DNA of 64,000 bases from Gemmatimonadota bacterium. GTDB lineage: Bacteria > Gemmatimonadota > Gemmatimonadetes > Longimicrobiales > Gaopeijiaceae. A model generated the notes under the pieces. The model saw nothing but the letters and a program-made list of their open reading frames with translations, was not told the DNA's origin and did not search any database. The translations under genes were made by a program, and so were the position numbers. Below, piece by piece: positions 26,945-35,760 of the stretch; the first letter of the stretch is position 1, and each line of letters opens with the position of its first letter. The stretch is from positions 17,480-81,479 of the forward strand of contig JAJCZZ010000012.1 in NCBI GenBank assembly GCA_029262115.1, written 5' to 3'.

Positions 26945-27127
26945 GCGGATCCTTGATGTGGGTACGAATCTGTCTGGAGGCTGCAAGAGGCATACCGGAA
27001 CCCCTCGCACACGACGGTGCCCCGCCACTCCGAGGAGACGGGGCACCACATCCTTGCTGCGGTCGGCTCCCGGTGCCGTGGATCGGCTCAACTGCGACCG
27101 ACCCCCCGGGAGCTCATCATACGTTCA

Positions 27128-27352
27128 CTACTCGCGCGATCCCCACCGCAAGGTTCTCAGGGCGAGGGGCACCACCACCGCGGTGGCGGTCGCGGCCGCC
27201 AAGGTGCGTCTGCGCGGAGCGGCTCTTCTGGCCACGCGGTACGCGAGAAGCGCCGCGGCTCCTTTCGGAGGGTGCTTCAAGAGGAATGTGGCTTTGGGAG
27301 CACGCGCGTATCCGACAGCGCTCAGCACTCTATTCGCTACCTGCCTCTTCAT
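27128..27352 (-). CDS. small basic hypothetical protein
   Basis: 74 residues beginning MKRQVANRVLSAVGYARAPK, basic throughout, with one moderately hydrophobic segment near residues 51-67 (TLAAATATAVVVPLAL). AAGGATCGAACC precedes the ATG, a good ribosome binding site. It fills part of the 570-bp gap between the transpeptidase and BNR genes. No family recognised; frames on the other strand here look less protein-like. Confidence 0.45.
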   Translation of the reverse strand: MKRQVANRVLSAVGYARAPKATFLLKHPPKGAAALLAYRVARRAAPRRRTLAAATATAVVVPLALRTLRWGSRE

Positions 27353-27517
27353 GGTTCGATCCTTCGTTCGAATGATCGTTTTCCACCAGAACTACATCGC
27401 CTTCATGGAGCCAGAACCGTGCCAGTTTTCGCGCGCGGTATGGCCGTGGAGGCGGGGGCCTGCGTAAACTATCCGGATGTCTGAGTCCGACTCGAAACGT
27501 CCTTCCCTGGAGACCGC

Positions 27518-28633
27518 ATGCCCACCGTCAGATTGCTCGTCGGCACCGCCAAGGGCGGCTTCATTTTTCGCTCGAACGAGTCGCGATCGAAGTGGCGAAG
27601 AGAGGGACCGATGTTCGGCGGCTGGGAGATGATGCACGCCAAGGGGTCACCCGTGGATCCCCAGCGGATCTATGCGTCGACGTGGACCGACTGGCACGGT
27701 CAGGTCATGCATCGCTCCGACGACGGCGGGGCATCCTGGGAGACCGTCAGCAATGAGTTCGCCTACGTGGGCGACGTGGGCACCCACCAGTGGTACGATG
27801 GGACGCCACACCCCTGGGAGTTCAAGCGCGTATGGCACCTCGAGCCGTCGCCCACCGAGCGGGACACGGTCTATGCGGGGGTGGAGGACGCGGCCCTGTT
27901 CGTCTCGCACGACGCCGGAGAGAGCTGGAAAGAGTTGGACGGCCTGCGCACACATTCGACAGGCCGCGACTGGGCGCCGGGCGCCGGCGGAATGTGCCTT
28001 CACACGATCCTGATCGACCCCGGCAACCCCGACCGCATGTACGTCGCGATCTCGGCAGCCGGGGCCTTCAGGACCGACGACCGTGGGGCGACATGGCAGG
28101 TGGCGACCGGCGGACTCCGCTCGGAGTACCTGCCTGATCCGGAGGCCACCGTCGGGCACTGCGTCCACAATCTCGCCATGCACCCGTCCCGGCCCGACAC
28201 CGTCTTCATGCAGAAGCACTGGGATGTCTGTCGGTCCGACGACGCCGGAGACACGTGGAGGGAGGTCAGCGACGACCTGCCCACCGACTTCGGGTTTCCC
28301 GTGGCCGTCCATGCACACGAGCCGGAGACCATCTACGTGGTCCCGATCAAGAGCGACAGCGAGCACTACCCCCCCGACGGCGCGCTTCGTGTCTTCCGCA
28401 GTCGGACCGGGGGCGGGAACTGGGAGGCGCTGACTCAGGGTCTCCCCCAGGAGGGGTGCTACCAGAACGTCCTACGCGACGCGATGTCGGTCGACTCCCT
28501 GGATCGATGCGGTCTGTACTTCGGTACGACGGGAGGCTCGGTCTTCGCGTCGTCGGATGAGGGCGATAGCTGGTCGCCGGTGGCCGAGCATCTCCCTCGG
28601 GTCCTGTCGGTGGAGGTGCAGGTCCTTCCGTGA
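27518..28633 (+). CDS. BNR/Asp-box repeat beta-propeller protein (sialidase-like fold)
   Basis: 371 residues, no signal peptide. At least six Asp-box motifs of the type S-x-D-x-G-x-x-W are visible: [48 protein letters not shown]. Each sits in one blade of a predicted propeller. The protein lacks an obvious sialidase catalytic set, so I call the fold only. Such proteins often neighbour a MoaD/ThiS-like gene, as here (58 bp downstream, same strand). The cellular role of this pair is not known to me. Confidence 0.82.
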   Translation: MPTVRLLVGTAKGGFIFRSNESRSKWRREGPMFGGWEMMHAKGSPVDPQRIYASTWTDWHGQVMHRSDDGGASWETVSNEFAYVGDVGTHQWYDGTPHPWEFKRVWHLEPSPTERDTVYAGVEDAALFVSHDAGESWKELDGLRTHSTGRDWAPGAGGMCLHTILIDPGNPDRMYVAISAAGAFRTDDRGATWQVATGGLRSEYLPDPEATVGHCVHNLAMHPSRPDTVFMQKHWDVCRSDDAGDTWREVSDDLPTDFGFPVAVHAHEPETIYVVPIKSDSEHYPPDGALRVFRSRTGGGNWEALTQGLPQEGCYQNVLRDAMSVDSLDRCGLYFGTTGGSVFASSDEGDSWSPVAEHLPRVLSVEVQVLP

Positions 28634-28691
28634 TTGTCGCCTCGGTAACTCGGCGCGCCTCGACTCGACGCGGCGTGACCCGACAGGCCTC

Positions 28692-28997
28692 ATGACGACC
28701 ATTCGTGTCGTGCTCCCCCCGCATGTGAAGATGCTCGCCGACGTTCACGGCGAGATCGAGGTCGACGTGCCCGGCAAGGGGCCGAGCATCAACGACGTCC
28801 TCGACGTGCTGGAGGATCGGTATCCGCCCGTGCGCGGCACCATCCGACATCATCGGCGCGGCGAGCGCCGCCCGCTCATGCGGTTCTTCGCCTGTGGGGA
28901 GGATCTGTCCTACGAGTCACTCGACACGGTTCTCCCGAACCGGGTTCTGGAGGGCAGCGAGGCACTGTTGATTGTCGGAGCCATCGCGGGCGGGTAG
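28692..28997 (+). CDS. MoaD/ThiS-family ubiquitin-like protein
   Basis: 101 residues from ATG 28692. It opens TTIRVVLPPHVKMLADVHGE with the beta-grasp pattern of MoaD/ThiS, continues through SINDVLDVLEDRYPPVRG, and ends VLEGSEALLIVGAIAGG with the C-terminal Gly-Gly needed for adenylation and thiocarboxylation. No MoeB/ThiF activating enzyme is nearby. Family members carry sulfur for molybdopterin, thiamine or other pathways. A central insertion (RHHRRGERRPLM) is not typical of MoaD. Pairing with the upstream propeller gene suggests a dedicated but unknown function. Confidence 0.8.
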   Translation: MTTIRVVLPPHVKMLADVHGEIEVDVPGKGPSINDVLDVLEDRYPPVRGTIRHHRRGERRPLMRFFACGEDLSYESLDTVLPNRVLEGSEALLIVGAIAGG

Positions 28998-29115
28998 AAG
29001 GGGAGGCGGGGACCCCCGGTGCGTCCTTTTTGGCCGCCTGCTCGCCGCCTCACGGGGCGCTGCCTCGCTGGCGCCATCAGAGCTCTCTCGTTTGACTACC
29101 CGGACCGTTCCGATC

Positions 29116-29136
29116 TATTCTAGCATTGCTAGAATA
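29116..29136. promoter_or_regulatory. 21-bp perfect inverted repeat, probable PadR operator
   Basis: TATTCTAGCA and TGCTAGAATA are perfect 10-bp arms around a single T. The site is 66 bp upstream of the padR start, in an A/T-rich patch after CGGACCGTTC. This is a strong candidate operator for the PadR encoded next, and it shares no sequence with the GATAGTATC sites of the other padR gene. Confidence 0.7.
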
Positions 29137-29201
29137 CGGTGGTTTCGCGGCGCGCTTCTCTTCGCGCCTTGGACCCGCACGTTCCCGCCCACGGAGCCGT
29201 C

Positions 29202-29531
29202 ATGTCACGCGACACCCTCGGAGAGTTCGAGCAACTCGTCCTTCTGGCATGCCTTCGTCTCGGAGTGGGTGCCTACACCCTCGCTGTCGCGGACGAAATA
29301 TCGCGCCGAACCGGACGGGAGGCCTCCCACGCGGCCGTCTACGTGGCACTCCGCCGGATGGAGGGCAAGGGGTTGGTAGCCTCGTCGTTGGGGGATACCA
29401 GTTCCGCTCGCGGCGGGCGCCCCCGCCGATTCTTCCAGGTGCTTCCCGAGGCGAAGGAACGACTGCGTGAGGCCCGAGACGCGCTCCTGACCATGTGGGA
29501 CGGGGTCGACGGCTGGGAGGGCGTGACGTGA
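29202..29531 (+). CDS. PadR-family transcriptional regulator
   Basis: 109 residues from ATG 29202 (GGAG eight bases before). It opens SRDTLGEFEQLVLLACLRLG, the usual PadR beginning. The winged helix includes HAAVYVALRRMEGKGLVASS and the wing RGGRPRRFFQVLPEAKERLR. A frame open upstream to 29139 has no domain content. It overlaps the ADOP gene by GTGA, and a 21-bp palindrome upstream is its likely autoregulatory operator. Confidence 0.9.
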   Translation: MSRDTLGEFEQLVLLACLRLGVGAYTLAVADEISRRTGREASHAAVYVALRRMEGKGLVASSLGDTSSARGGRPRRFFQVLPEAKERLREARDALLTMWDGVDGWEGVT

Positions 29532-32242
29532 GCAGTCACCGTCCACCGCGTTGGGCCCGGGCGCTCGCGCATCGATTCCTTCCCGACGATGTGGTCGGGG
29601 ACCTGCAGGAGGGTTGGGCCGCTCGCCTCGACGCCCTCGGCGCCCGAGCGGCGAGCCGCTGGTACGTCACCCAGACGCTCCGGCACCTGGGCGCGTTGCG
29701 GTCCCGAACGTCCGACTCGGAACACACCCACCCGGTATCAACCCGCGGAGCATCGCCTGTCGTGAAGGGAGGGTCGCTCGTCGATCGGACCCGCCAAGAC
29801 GTTCGGTACGCGCTCCGCGGCATCCTGCGCCACCCCGTGTTCGCCGGGGCCATCATCGTGACACTCGCCCTCGCGATCGGGGTCACGACCACGGCATTCA
29901 GCGTCTGGGAAGCGCTTTTTCTGCGCTCCCTCCCGGTCGAAGCGCCGCATGAGCTGGTGGGGCTGTACGCCACCTCTCCAGACGAGGGGGCGCTGAACAA
30001 CTTCCGCGGCTACATGCCAATCTCGCACCCTACGATGGACGACGTGAGGGACCGGGCCGAGACCCTGTCCGGGGTTTTCGCCTTCGGCCAGTACTCGGTG
30101 ACCGTGACGACCGACGGCACAGCTGAACGGTTGGACGTCCAGTTCGTATCCGACGACTACTTCCAGGTCCTCGGCGTGCCCATCGGCCGAGGTCGCGCGT
30201 TCAGTCCGTCGGAGGGGGTGGTCGGCTCCCCTGCCGGGGTCGCAGTGGTGTCTCATGCGTTCTGGCGTGACCACTTCGACGCAGCGGAGGATGTCCTTTC
30301 GCGGAGCCTGGTGGTGAACGGTCGCTCCATCGAGATCGTCGGCGTCGCGCCCGCCGGCTTCCACGGCACCGAGGCGAACAACGTGCCCGCCATGTGGCTG
30401 CCCGCGCCGCTCTTCGCTGACCACCCCTCCTGGGGAGGGTTTCTCGACAATCGCAGCGCCCAGTTCTTCTTCTCCGTGGCTCGGTTGGCGCCCGGTCGCA
30501 CGCTCGATCAAGCGAGCCAGGAAGTCGACCGAATCGCTTCGGACCTGGCCGTGGAGCATCCGGACATCTATGGCAACCAGGGCCTCCAGCTCGTCCCGAC
30601 AGCAGCGGCCACAGTGGCCCCCAGCCTGCGCGGCACGCTCTTCGGTTCGACCACAGCGGTCCTCGGCCTGGCAGTCGTGGTGCTGCTCATCGCATGCCTC
30701 AACGTGGCGGGCCTCCTGATTGTGCGAGCCCTGTCCCGAACGCAGGAGATCGCCATCCGCAGCTCGGTGGGCGCGGACCGTGGAAGGCTGGCAGTCCAAC
30801 TTTTGACCGAGACAACCGTCCTGTTCGGACTCGGCGGCCTCGGCGCCGTTTTCGTCAGTGTGTGGGCTCAAGACGCGATCAGCGGAATCCCTACCCCCCT
30901 CCTCGGTGGGAACCCCCTGAACGTCGAACCGAACCTCGCGGTCGTAGCCTTTGCGCTCGCCCTCACGATGCTTGCGGCGCTCGGCTTCGGCCTGGCCCCC
31001 GCCCTGCGCGCCTCCCGCGCCGACGTGTCGCTCACCCTCCGGGGCGGGACACGCAGTCTGGGCGGCAGACGTTCCGCCGTCGTTCGCAACGGATTGGTGG
31101 TCGCGCAGTTGACCCTTTCGATCGTCGCGCTGGTGGGTGCTGGCCTCTTTCTTCGGGGGCTCGATCGGGCCGGGACGCTTTCGGTGGGTTTCGAAGCCGA
31201 GGGAATGGGCATGGTCTCGGTCGAACTCGTGGCCGCAGGGTACACCCCGGAGAGCGGTCGCGTCTACTACCGCGAGGTGCTCGACGCCGTGCGCGCCGTC
31301 CCCGGCGTACAGAGTGCCGCAGTCGGCCAGTGGCGACCGCTCTCGTTCAGCGCACTCCTTCCCGTGGCGAAGACCGCGGAGGGCTTCGCGGACCCGACTG
31401 TGCGGTCGTTCGTTCGAGCGGATGCGGTCACGCCCGACTACCTGGAGACGGTCGGGCTCGAACTGGACGCGGGGCGGTGGTTCAGGGAGAGCGATGGAGA
31501 GGAGTCGCCCGGCGTGGTGGTGGTGAACCGCAGGCTGTCCGAATCTCTCTTCGGGTCGGAGTCCCCGATCGGCCGGACGCTGGTCTACGGGCCGGCCGCT
31601 GCCGAGGCAACCGTGATCGGCCTCGTCCCGACCGGGCGGTACGTCACGCTCGACGAGGATCCCCAGCCAGCGCTGTACGCACCTCTGTCTCAGATGTACG
31701 TAGCGGAAGCCACCGTATTCGCCCGAGCGCGGTCCGGTGAGCTTCCACTCGAGGCCGTGCGCCAGGCCGTGCAGAGCGTGAACCGCTCGGTGCCGGTCTA
31801 CGAGGCCGTACCCGCGCGCGACCAGATCGCTGGTGCGCTTTGGAACACTCGAGCGCTCGCCGCTCTCATGACCGGCCTCGGGGTCGCGGCCCTCCTCCTC
31901 GTCTCGCTGGGCGTGTACGGGCTGGTGTCCCAGTCGGTGCGGGCTCGCCGCAGGGAGATGGGACTGCGGCTAGCTCTGGGTGCCGAGCCGACCCAGGTCC
32001 TGATCGCAACTGTCCGGGGCGTCCTGGGTCTCGTTGCGGTGGGGGCCACCGCCGGTGTCGGACTGGCGGCGGTCCTCAGCCGCCCGATCGCGCCGCAACT
32101 CTACGGCGTTTCCGCCACGGACCCGCTTACGTACGTGACGGTGGTGATGACTCTTGCGGTGGTCGCGCTGCTCAGCGCATGGATACCGGCCCGCCGGGCC
32201 GCCGCCGTCGACCCCGTGGATACGTTGCGAGCGGACGGGTAG
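29528..32242 (+). CDS. ADOP-family ABC transporter permease (FtsX/MacB type)
   Basis: 904 residues from GTG 29528, overlapping the padR stop. The ADOP N-terminus is complete (ALAHRFLPDDVVGDLQEGWA ... ASRWYVTQTLRHLGALRSRT). The MacB core begins RQDVRYALRGILRHPVFAGA. FtsX domains include CLNVAGLLIVRALSRTQEIA and, at the end, VRARRREMGLRLALGAEPTQ, finishing AWIPARRAAAVDPVDTLRAD. Predicted topology and role are as for the other ADOP permeases: a periplasm-facing transporter or extruder under its own PadR. Substrate not readable. Confidence 0.9.
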   Translation: MSSHRPPRWARALAHRFLPDDVVGDLQEGWAARLDALGARAASRWYVTQTLRHLGALRSRTSDSEHTHPVSTRGASPVVKGGSLVDRTRQDVRYALRGILRHPVFAGAIIVTLALAIGVTTTAFSVWEALFLRSLPVEAPHELVGLYATSPDEGALNNFRGYMPISHPTMDDVRDRAETLSGVFAFGQYSVTVTTDGTAERLDVQFVSDDYFQVLGVPIGRGRAFSPSEGVVGSPAGVAVVSHAFWRDHFDAAEDVLSRSLVVNGRSIEIVGVAPAGFHGTEANNVPAMWLPAPLFADHPSWGGFLDNRSAQFFFSVARLAPGRTLDQASQEVDRIASDLAVEHPDIYGNQGLQLVPTAAATVAPSLRGTLFGSTTAVLGLAVVVLLIACLNVAGLLIVRALSRTQEIAIRSSVGADRGRLAVQLLTETTVLFGLGGLGAVFVSVWAQDAISGIPTPLLGGNPLNVEPNLAVVAFALALTMLAALGFGLAPALRASRADVSLTLRGGTRSLGGRRSAVVRNGLVVAQLTLSIVALVGAGLFLRGLDRAGTLSVGFEAEGMGMVSVELVAAGYTPESGRVYYREVLDAVRAVPGVQSAAVGQWRPLSFSALLPVAKTAEGFADPTVRSFVRADAVTPDYLETVGLELDAGRWFRESDGEESPGVVVVNRRLSESLFGSESPIGRTLVYGPAAAEATVIGLVPTGRYVTLDEDPQPALYAPLSQMYVAEATVFARARSGELPLEAVRQAVQSVNRSVPVYEAVPARDQIAGALWNTRALAALMTGLGVAALLLVSLGVYGLVSQSVRARRREMGLRLALGAEPTQVLIATVRGVLGLVAVGATAGVGLAAVLSRPIAPQLYGVSATDPLTYVTVVMTLAVVALLSAWIPARRAAAVDPVDTLRADG

Positions 32243-32341
32243 CCGACCCACGCAGGCCCAGCGGGCGCGCGCCCGTTTCGGGCCCAACGTTTGCAGCAGG
32301 TTCGCCACGGAGACATCCCGGAACCCCTGCACGGAACGCAC

Positions 32342-33220
32342 GTGAGCGACAGACCATCCCTGTCCCTGCGCGACCAGATCCGCTCGATTGCGGATGAAGC
32401 TGGCGCGGAGGCCGTCGGTGTGGCGTTCTATGACTATGCTCACGGAACCAGTTGGAGCTACGAGCCGGATCGCTGGTTCCACGCCGCCAGTACCATCAAG
32501 GTGCCGATCCTGCTCGGTGTCTACGACGCCATCGAACAGGGTCGCCTGCGCTCACACGAACTCGTGCATGTGCGGAATCGTTTTGTCGGCGCCGCGGACG
32601 GCGTCCCCTACAGCATCGACTCCGGGCGTGACGCCAATTCGGCGGTGCACCGTGAAGTAGGCCGGGTCATGCGTGTCTTCGATCTCGCCCGTCACATGAT
32701 CGTGACGAGCAGCAATCTCGCCACGAACATCCTCATCGGTCTCGTCGGTGTCGAGGCCATCCAGGCAACGCTCGAGCGTCACGATCTAGGCGGTCTGGAG
32801 GTCGTGCGTGGGGTGGAGGACCACGCCGCCTGGGAGGCCGGCATCAACAATCGTGTCACAGCACGGGGGCTCCTCGAGGCCTTTCGCACGCTCGTCGAGG
32901 GCGACCACTTCGAGGAGGAGCGGCGCATCGAGATCATCGGGATCCTCGACGATCAGAAATTCCGTGCCGGTATCCCCGCAGGCCTTCCCGACACCGCCCG
33001 CGTGGCGAACAAGACCGGGGAGATCAGCACCATCGCCCACGACGCCGGCATCGTGTACCTCCCCAACCGTGAGCCCTACGTGGTCGTGATCCTCACCGAA
33101 TGGGCGCGGGATCGAACGAGGCGGCGCTCGAAGACCATCGCGAGTATCTCACGGGCGATTTTCGAGCAGTTGACGAGCGAGGACGCTGCGAGCGAAGCCG
33201 TCGAGGCAGTTGACGCATGA
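32342..33220 (+). CDS. cytoplasmic class A beta-lactamase-fold serine hydrolase
   Basis: 292 residues from GTG 32342. It has the three class A beta-lactamase/penicillin-binding motifs: Ser50-Thr-Ile-Lys53 (HAASTIKVPILLG), Ser123-Ser-Asn125 in place of SDN, and Lys224-Thr-Gly. No signal peptide is present even if an upstream ATG (32291) is used, so it should act in the cytoplasm, unlike true beta-lactamases. That suggests a peptidase or esterase acting on a soluble peptide. It overlaps the next gene by 4 bp (ATGA) and forms a three-gene cassette with an M15-amidoligase fusion and a small protein. Substrate unknown. Confidence 0.8.
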   Translation: MSDRPSLSLRDQIRSIADEAGAEAVGVAFYDYAHGTSWSYEPDRWFHAASTIKVPILLGVYDAIEQGRLRSHELVHVRNRFVGAADGVPYSIDSGRDANSAVHREVGRVMRVFDLARHMIVTSSNLATNILIGLVGVEAIQATLERHDLGGLEVVRGVEDHAAWEAGINNRVTARGLLEAFRTLVEGDHFEEERRIEIIGILDDQKFRAGIPAGLPDTARVANKTGEISTIAHDAGIVYLPNREPYVVVILTEWARDRTRRRSKTIASISRAIFEQLTSEDAASEAVEAVDA

Positions 33221-34713
33221 GCAGCCGGGCGACGACGACCGACTCGTCCAAGGTCGAAGGGGACACCTCCGGAGTGGAGGACCGGCTGGGGCTGACGATC
33301 GTGGACGGACTCGGGTTGGACGGCGAGGTATGCGAGCTGCTTCGACCAGGTAAAGTGGTAGATGACGGCGTCACCGGAGAGTGCGCCCTGCCCCGCTGGT
33401 TCTACGAGGTACCGTCCTGGGACACCGCAAAGAACGCAGCGCTCACACCGCACTTCACTCTGCACGAGTTCATGATGGTGGACCTGCGAGAGGATGCCCG
33501 AGTGCGGCGCTGGCCCCGCTACGTGCCCCTCGGAATCACGCTTCTGGCCGCACATCTCGAACTTCTCCGACTGGAGGTGGGCACGCTCGTCTGGGTGTCC
33601 GCGAATGGTGGGTATCGCAGCCCCGCGCACAGCCGGAACCGATCGGTCGGGGCACACAGTTGGGGCACGGCGGCGGATATCTACCGGATCGGGGACGAGT
33701 TCCTGGACACACCCGAACGCATTGCGCGTGCTGCCGATCGACTTGGAGGCCTCTGTCCTGCGCTGCGGATGCGCCCCTGGGGACACGGGCCGGGACAAAC
33801 GGACGACGGAGTGTTGCGGTCGATTGCCAAGAAAGACGTTACGGATTCCGAGGAAGTCGGGATCTCGATTCTGTCGATGCCGGGGGTCGGCCTGGAAGCG
33901 GAGCTCGAGTTGGTGGTGGATGAGGCTCCCGCCCGCCCGGAGGCGATTTTCGGCGATCCTCGCGCCTTCCTTCGTGCTCCCTACCTGCATCGGACGGGCA
34001 CGTCCTATCAACTCGCGACCGGCGGGGCCGTCTATTTCGACACCGGAGTCGTCGAGGTCGCCACGCCGATCATCGAAATCGAGCCGGGCTGCGCGGCGCG
34101 TGTGGGTCGCTCTCTGTGGGAGACGATCTTGCTGGTTCGGGAGTCCCTGGACGCCTGGGAAGAGCGCGAGGGAAGACCCACCCGGCTCGTAGGCTTCAGC
34201 ATGCACTACAACGTGTCATTCGAGCGGCAGGGCGACCGCGCGAGCCGTGCCCCCGACCGTTCGGTGGAGGCGCTCGCCCGGATGTTGTCGTACCTCCTCC
34301 CGCCTCCGATCATGCTTCTGGCGGCGAACCGACGGTCCACCGGCGTAGGCGTCCGTCCACGGAGAAGCCGGATCGAGGTCACGGTCGACTTCACCCCCAG
34401 TCCCGCACTCGTCATCGCGACCGCGGCCGTGGTGACGGGCATCGTCTGGGCAGCCATGAAGTGGCCGACCTACCGATTGCGGGAGGCGGAACGGCGGGGC
34501 CTTCCGATCATGGCCGACTATGAACCTGTAGCGCACACCTCGCGTCAGGGCTGGTTGGCGAACGCCGGATCCTATCCTCACGACCCCTTCTCCGAGACAC
34601 CCGCCGGGCGGCGGTGGAAGACGACGGACGGGCGCTCGAGGACGCTACGAGAGATCGCCTGGGAAACGGCGCGCTACTTCGACGGGATATCGAGCGGGTC
34701 GGGGACCCCTTGA
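33217..34713 (+). CDS. putative M15-like peptidase fused to GCS/amidoligase-like ligase domain
   Basis: 498 residues, no signal peptide. Residues about 76-160 resemble a D-Ala-D-Ala carboxypeptidase of family M15: LTPHFTLHEFM, then NGGYRSPAHSR and H147-S-W-G-T-A-A-D154, the HxxGxAxD zinc motif; His190 may be the third ligand. Residues about 220-395 resemble the glutamate-cysteine ligase/amidoligase fold: G-L-E-A-E-L-E at 225-231, D275-TGVVEVATPIIE with acidic metal ligands, and SMHYNVSF around His330. A hydrophobic helix lies at about 397-415. A peptide-bond-breaking and a peptide-bond-making domain in one cytoplasmic chain would fit synthesis or editing of a peptide. Domain calls are by eye. 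Confidence 0.6.
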   Translation: MSSRATTTDSSKVEGDTSGVEDRLGLTIVDGLGLDGEVCELLRPGKVVDDGVTGECALPRWFYEVPSWDTAKNAALTPHFTLHEFMMVDLREDARVRRWPRYVPLGITLLAAHLELLRLEVGTLVWVSANGGYRSPAHSRNRSVGAHSWGTAADIYRIGDEFLDTPERIARAADRLGGLCPALRMRPWGHGPGQTDDGVLRSIAKKDVTDSEEVGISILSMPGVGLEAELELVVDEAPARPEAIFGDPRAFLRAPYLHRTGTSYQLATGGAVYFDTGVVEVATPIIEIEPGCAARVGRSLWETILLVRESLDAWEEREGRPTRLVGFSMHYNVSFERQGDRASRAPDRSVEALARMLSYLLPPPIMLLAANRRSTGVGVRPRRSRIEVTVDFTPSPALVIATAAVVTGIVWAAMKWPTYRLREAERRGLPIMADYEPVAHTSRQGWLANAGSYPHDPFSETPAGRRWKTTDGRSRTLREIAWETARYFDGISSGSGTP

Positions 34714-35036
34714 CGCTTCAACTCATCCGGAGGGTGCTCCAGGGGCGCGCCCCCTCCCTTCTCGATCTGCCGGACCGCCCCGCTGCATACAACGACGTCG
34801 GGCGACTGTGTCGATGGGGCAATCTGTTTCCCACCTCGAAACTCGGCCGCTCGCGCTACGAACGGGTCGTCACGCGCGCCATCGGCGGCAAGCGATTGTT
34901 TCTGGACGGTCGCTGGTTCGTGCCGGTGGGAATGCACGGGTGGTCCCACGTCATCTTTCGTGGGGAGCGAGGCGGGACGACCCGGACCTACAGCATGGAC
35001 TACCTGGTCCGCCACCTGGACGCCTGGGAGCGCTGA
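34710..35036 (+). CDS. small protein of the serine hydrolase/amidoligase cassette, unknown
   Basis: 108 residues from TTG 34710, whose TTGA overlaps the stop of the fusion gene. The protein is basic, with features such as LQGRAPSLLDLPDRPAAYND, GRLCRWGNLFPTSKLGRSR and FVPVGMHGWSHVIFRGERGG. I recognise no family. The tight overlap and shared orientation imply it works with the two upstream enzymes; it could be a carrier, a substrate or a third enzyme. The frame is open further upstream, but that part lies inside the fusion gene. Confidence 0.6.
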   Translation: MTLQLIRRVLQGRAPSLLDLPDRPAAYNDVGRLCRWGNLFPTSKLGRSRYERVVTRAIGGKRLFLDGRWFVPVGMHGWSHVIFRGERGGTTRTYSMDYLVRHLDAWER

Positions 35037-35114
35037 GGCACCGGAGGGTGCGCTCAGAGGTGAATTTCCTCGCCGCCAGCCGAATCCCCTGTGCGGCGGC
35101 GCCCCTACGAACCA

Positions 35115-35150
35115 CAATCGCCATCACCCCATGAGGGGTGACGGCGATTG
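35115..35150. terminator. strong hairpin between convergent genes
   Basis: CAATCGCCATCACCCC pairs with GGGGTGACGGCGATTG around the four-base loop ATGA, a 16-bp stem with one mismatch that becomes a U-G wobble in the minus-strand RNA. It lies between the convergent ends of the 108-residue gene and the CsbD-like gene, so it probably terminates both. No U-run follows, so intrinsic termination is only likely. Confidence 0.55.
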
Positions 35151-35194
35151 CACGATTACGGGGCGGTAGGGCCCCGAGCGCGACCGTGGGTCGA

Positions 35195-35398
35195 TCAGAC
35201 GTTCTTGCGAACAGCCTCACCGACGTTCTTCTGCACCTTACCAGCGACTTCCTTCGCCTTCCCGGAGGCTTCCTTCGACAGGTCGTCGGTGGCATCGCCG
35301 ATGTTCTTCTCGATCTTGCCCTCGAGCTCCCGCTTCGCGCCCTTCACTTCATGCTCGGCGCCCTTCCGGCGCAACTTGTCGTCGAGATCCTCAGACAT
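35195..35398 (-). CDS. CsbD-like stress protein
   Basis: 67 residues, hydrophilic and highly charged, with the CsbD-type repeating pattern: AEHEVKGAKRELEGKIEKNI and SKEASGKAKEVAGKVQKNVG. GAGAGGACATC precedes the ATG, a strong ribosome binding site. CsbD-family proteins are small, disordered, abundant stress proteins of unknown biochemical role. It stands alone between convergent and divergent neighbours. Confidence 0.75.
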   Translation of the reverse strand: MSEDLDDKLRRKGAEHEVKGAKRELEGKIEKNIGDATDDLSKEASGKAKEVAGKVQKNVGEAVRKNV

Positions 35399-35523
35399 GA
35401 TGTCCTCTCTCTAGTTGGAGTCGGGCCGTTGATGGGCGCCCACTGGAGGGCGCCGACGGCCACGAGCAACTATTGCAGGAATCGGGCCGGAATTTCGTAG
35501 GGATACGCGTGCGCCTAACGCGA

Positions 35524-35760
35524 TCAGACCTGCGGCACGAACCGAGCGAGCAGCAGGTCGCGAAACGCCGTGACCGAACCTTGGCATTGGTCCAGCTCTT
35601 CGGGACCGATCAGCAATTCGAAGGCGCCGTCCTGTTCGCCTACCACGCACGGTGTCAGACCATCCGTGATCTCGGCCAAGGCATGGATCTCGTCGCCCGC
35701 CGCGGGCGTGGTGCGCCTACGTTCGTGGGCATGAGCCCTGTTGACAACGAACGCGGGCAT
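35524..35760 (-). CDS. possible small hypothetical protein
   Basis: 78 residues from ATG 35760 (MPAFVVNRAHAHERRRTT). The second half (ALAEITDGLTPCVVGEQDGA ... ELLIGPEELDQCQ) has a protein-like alternation of hydrophobic and acidic residues, better than the frame on the opposite strand. The start lies inside the hipB inverted repeat, so the two could share a divergent control region. No family or ribosome binding site is evident. Confidence 0.3.
   Translation of the reverse strand: MPAFVVNRAHAHERRRTTPAAGDEIHALAEITDGLTPCVVGEQDGAFELLIGPEELDQCQGSVTAFRDLLLARFVPQV

Noticed and set aside
27361..27517. Small genes in the gap before the BNR gene
   Set aside because: Open frames there are short, overlap each other on both strands and show no ribosome binding site or domain; it most likely holds the promoter.
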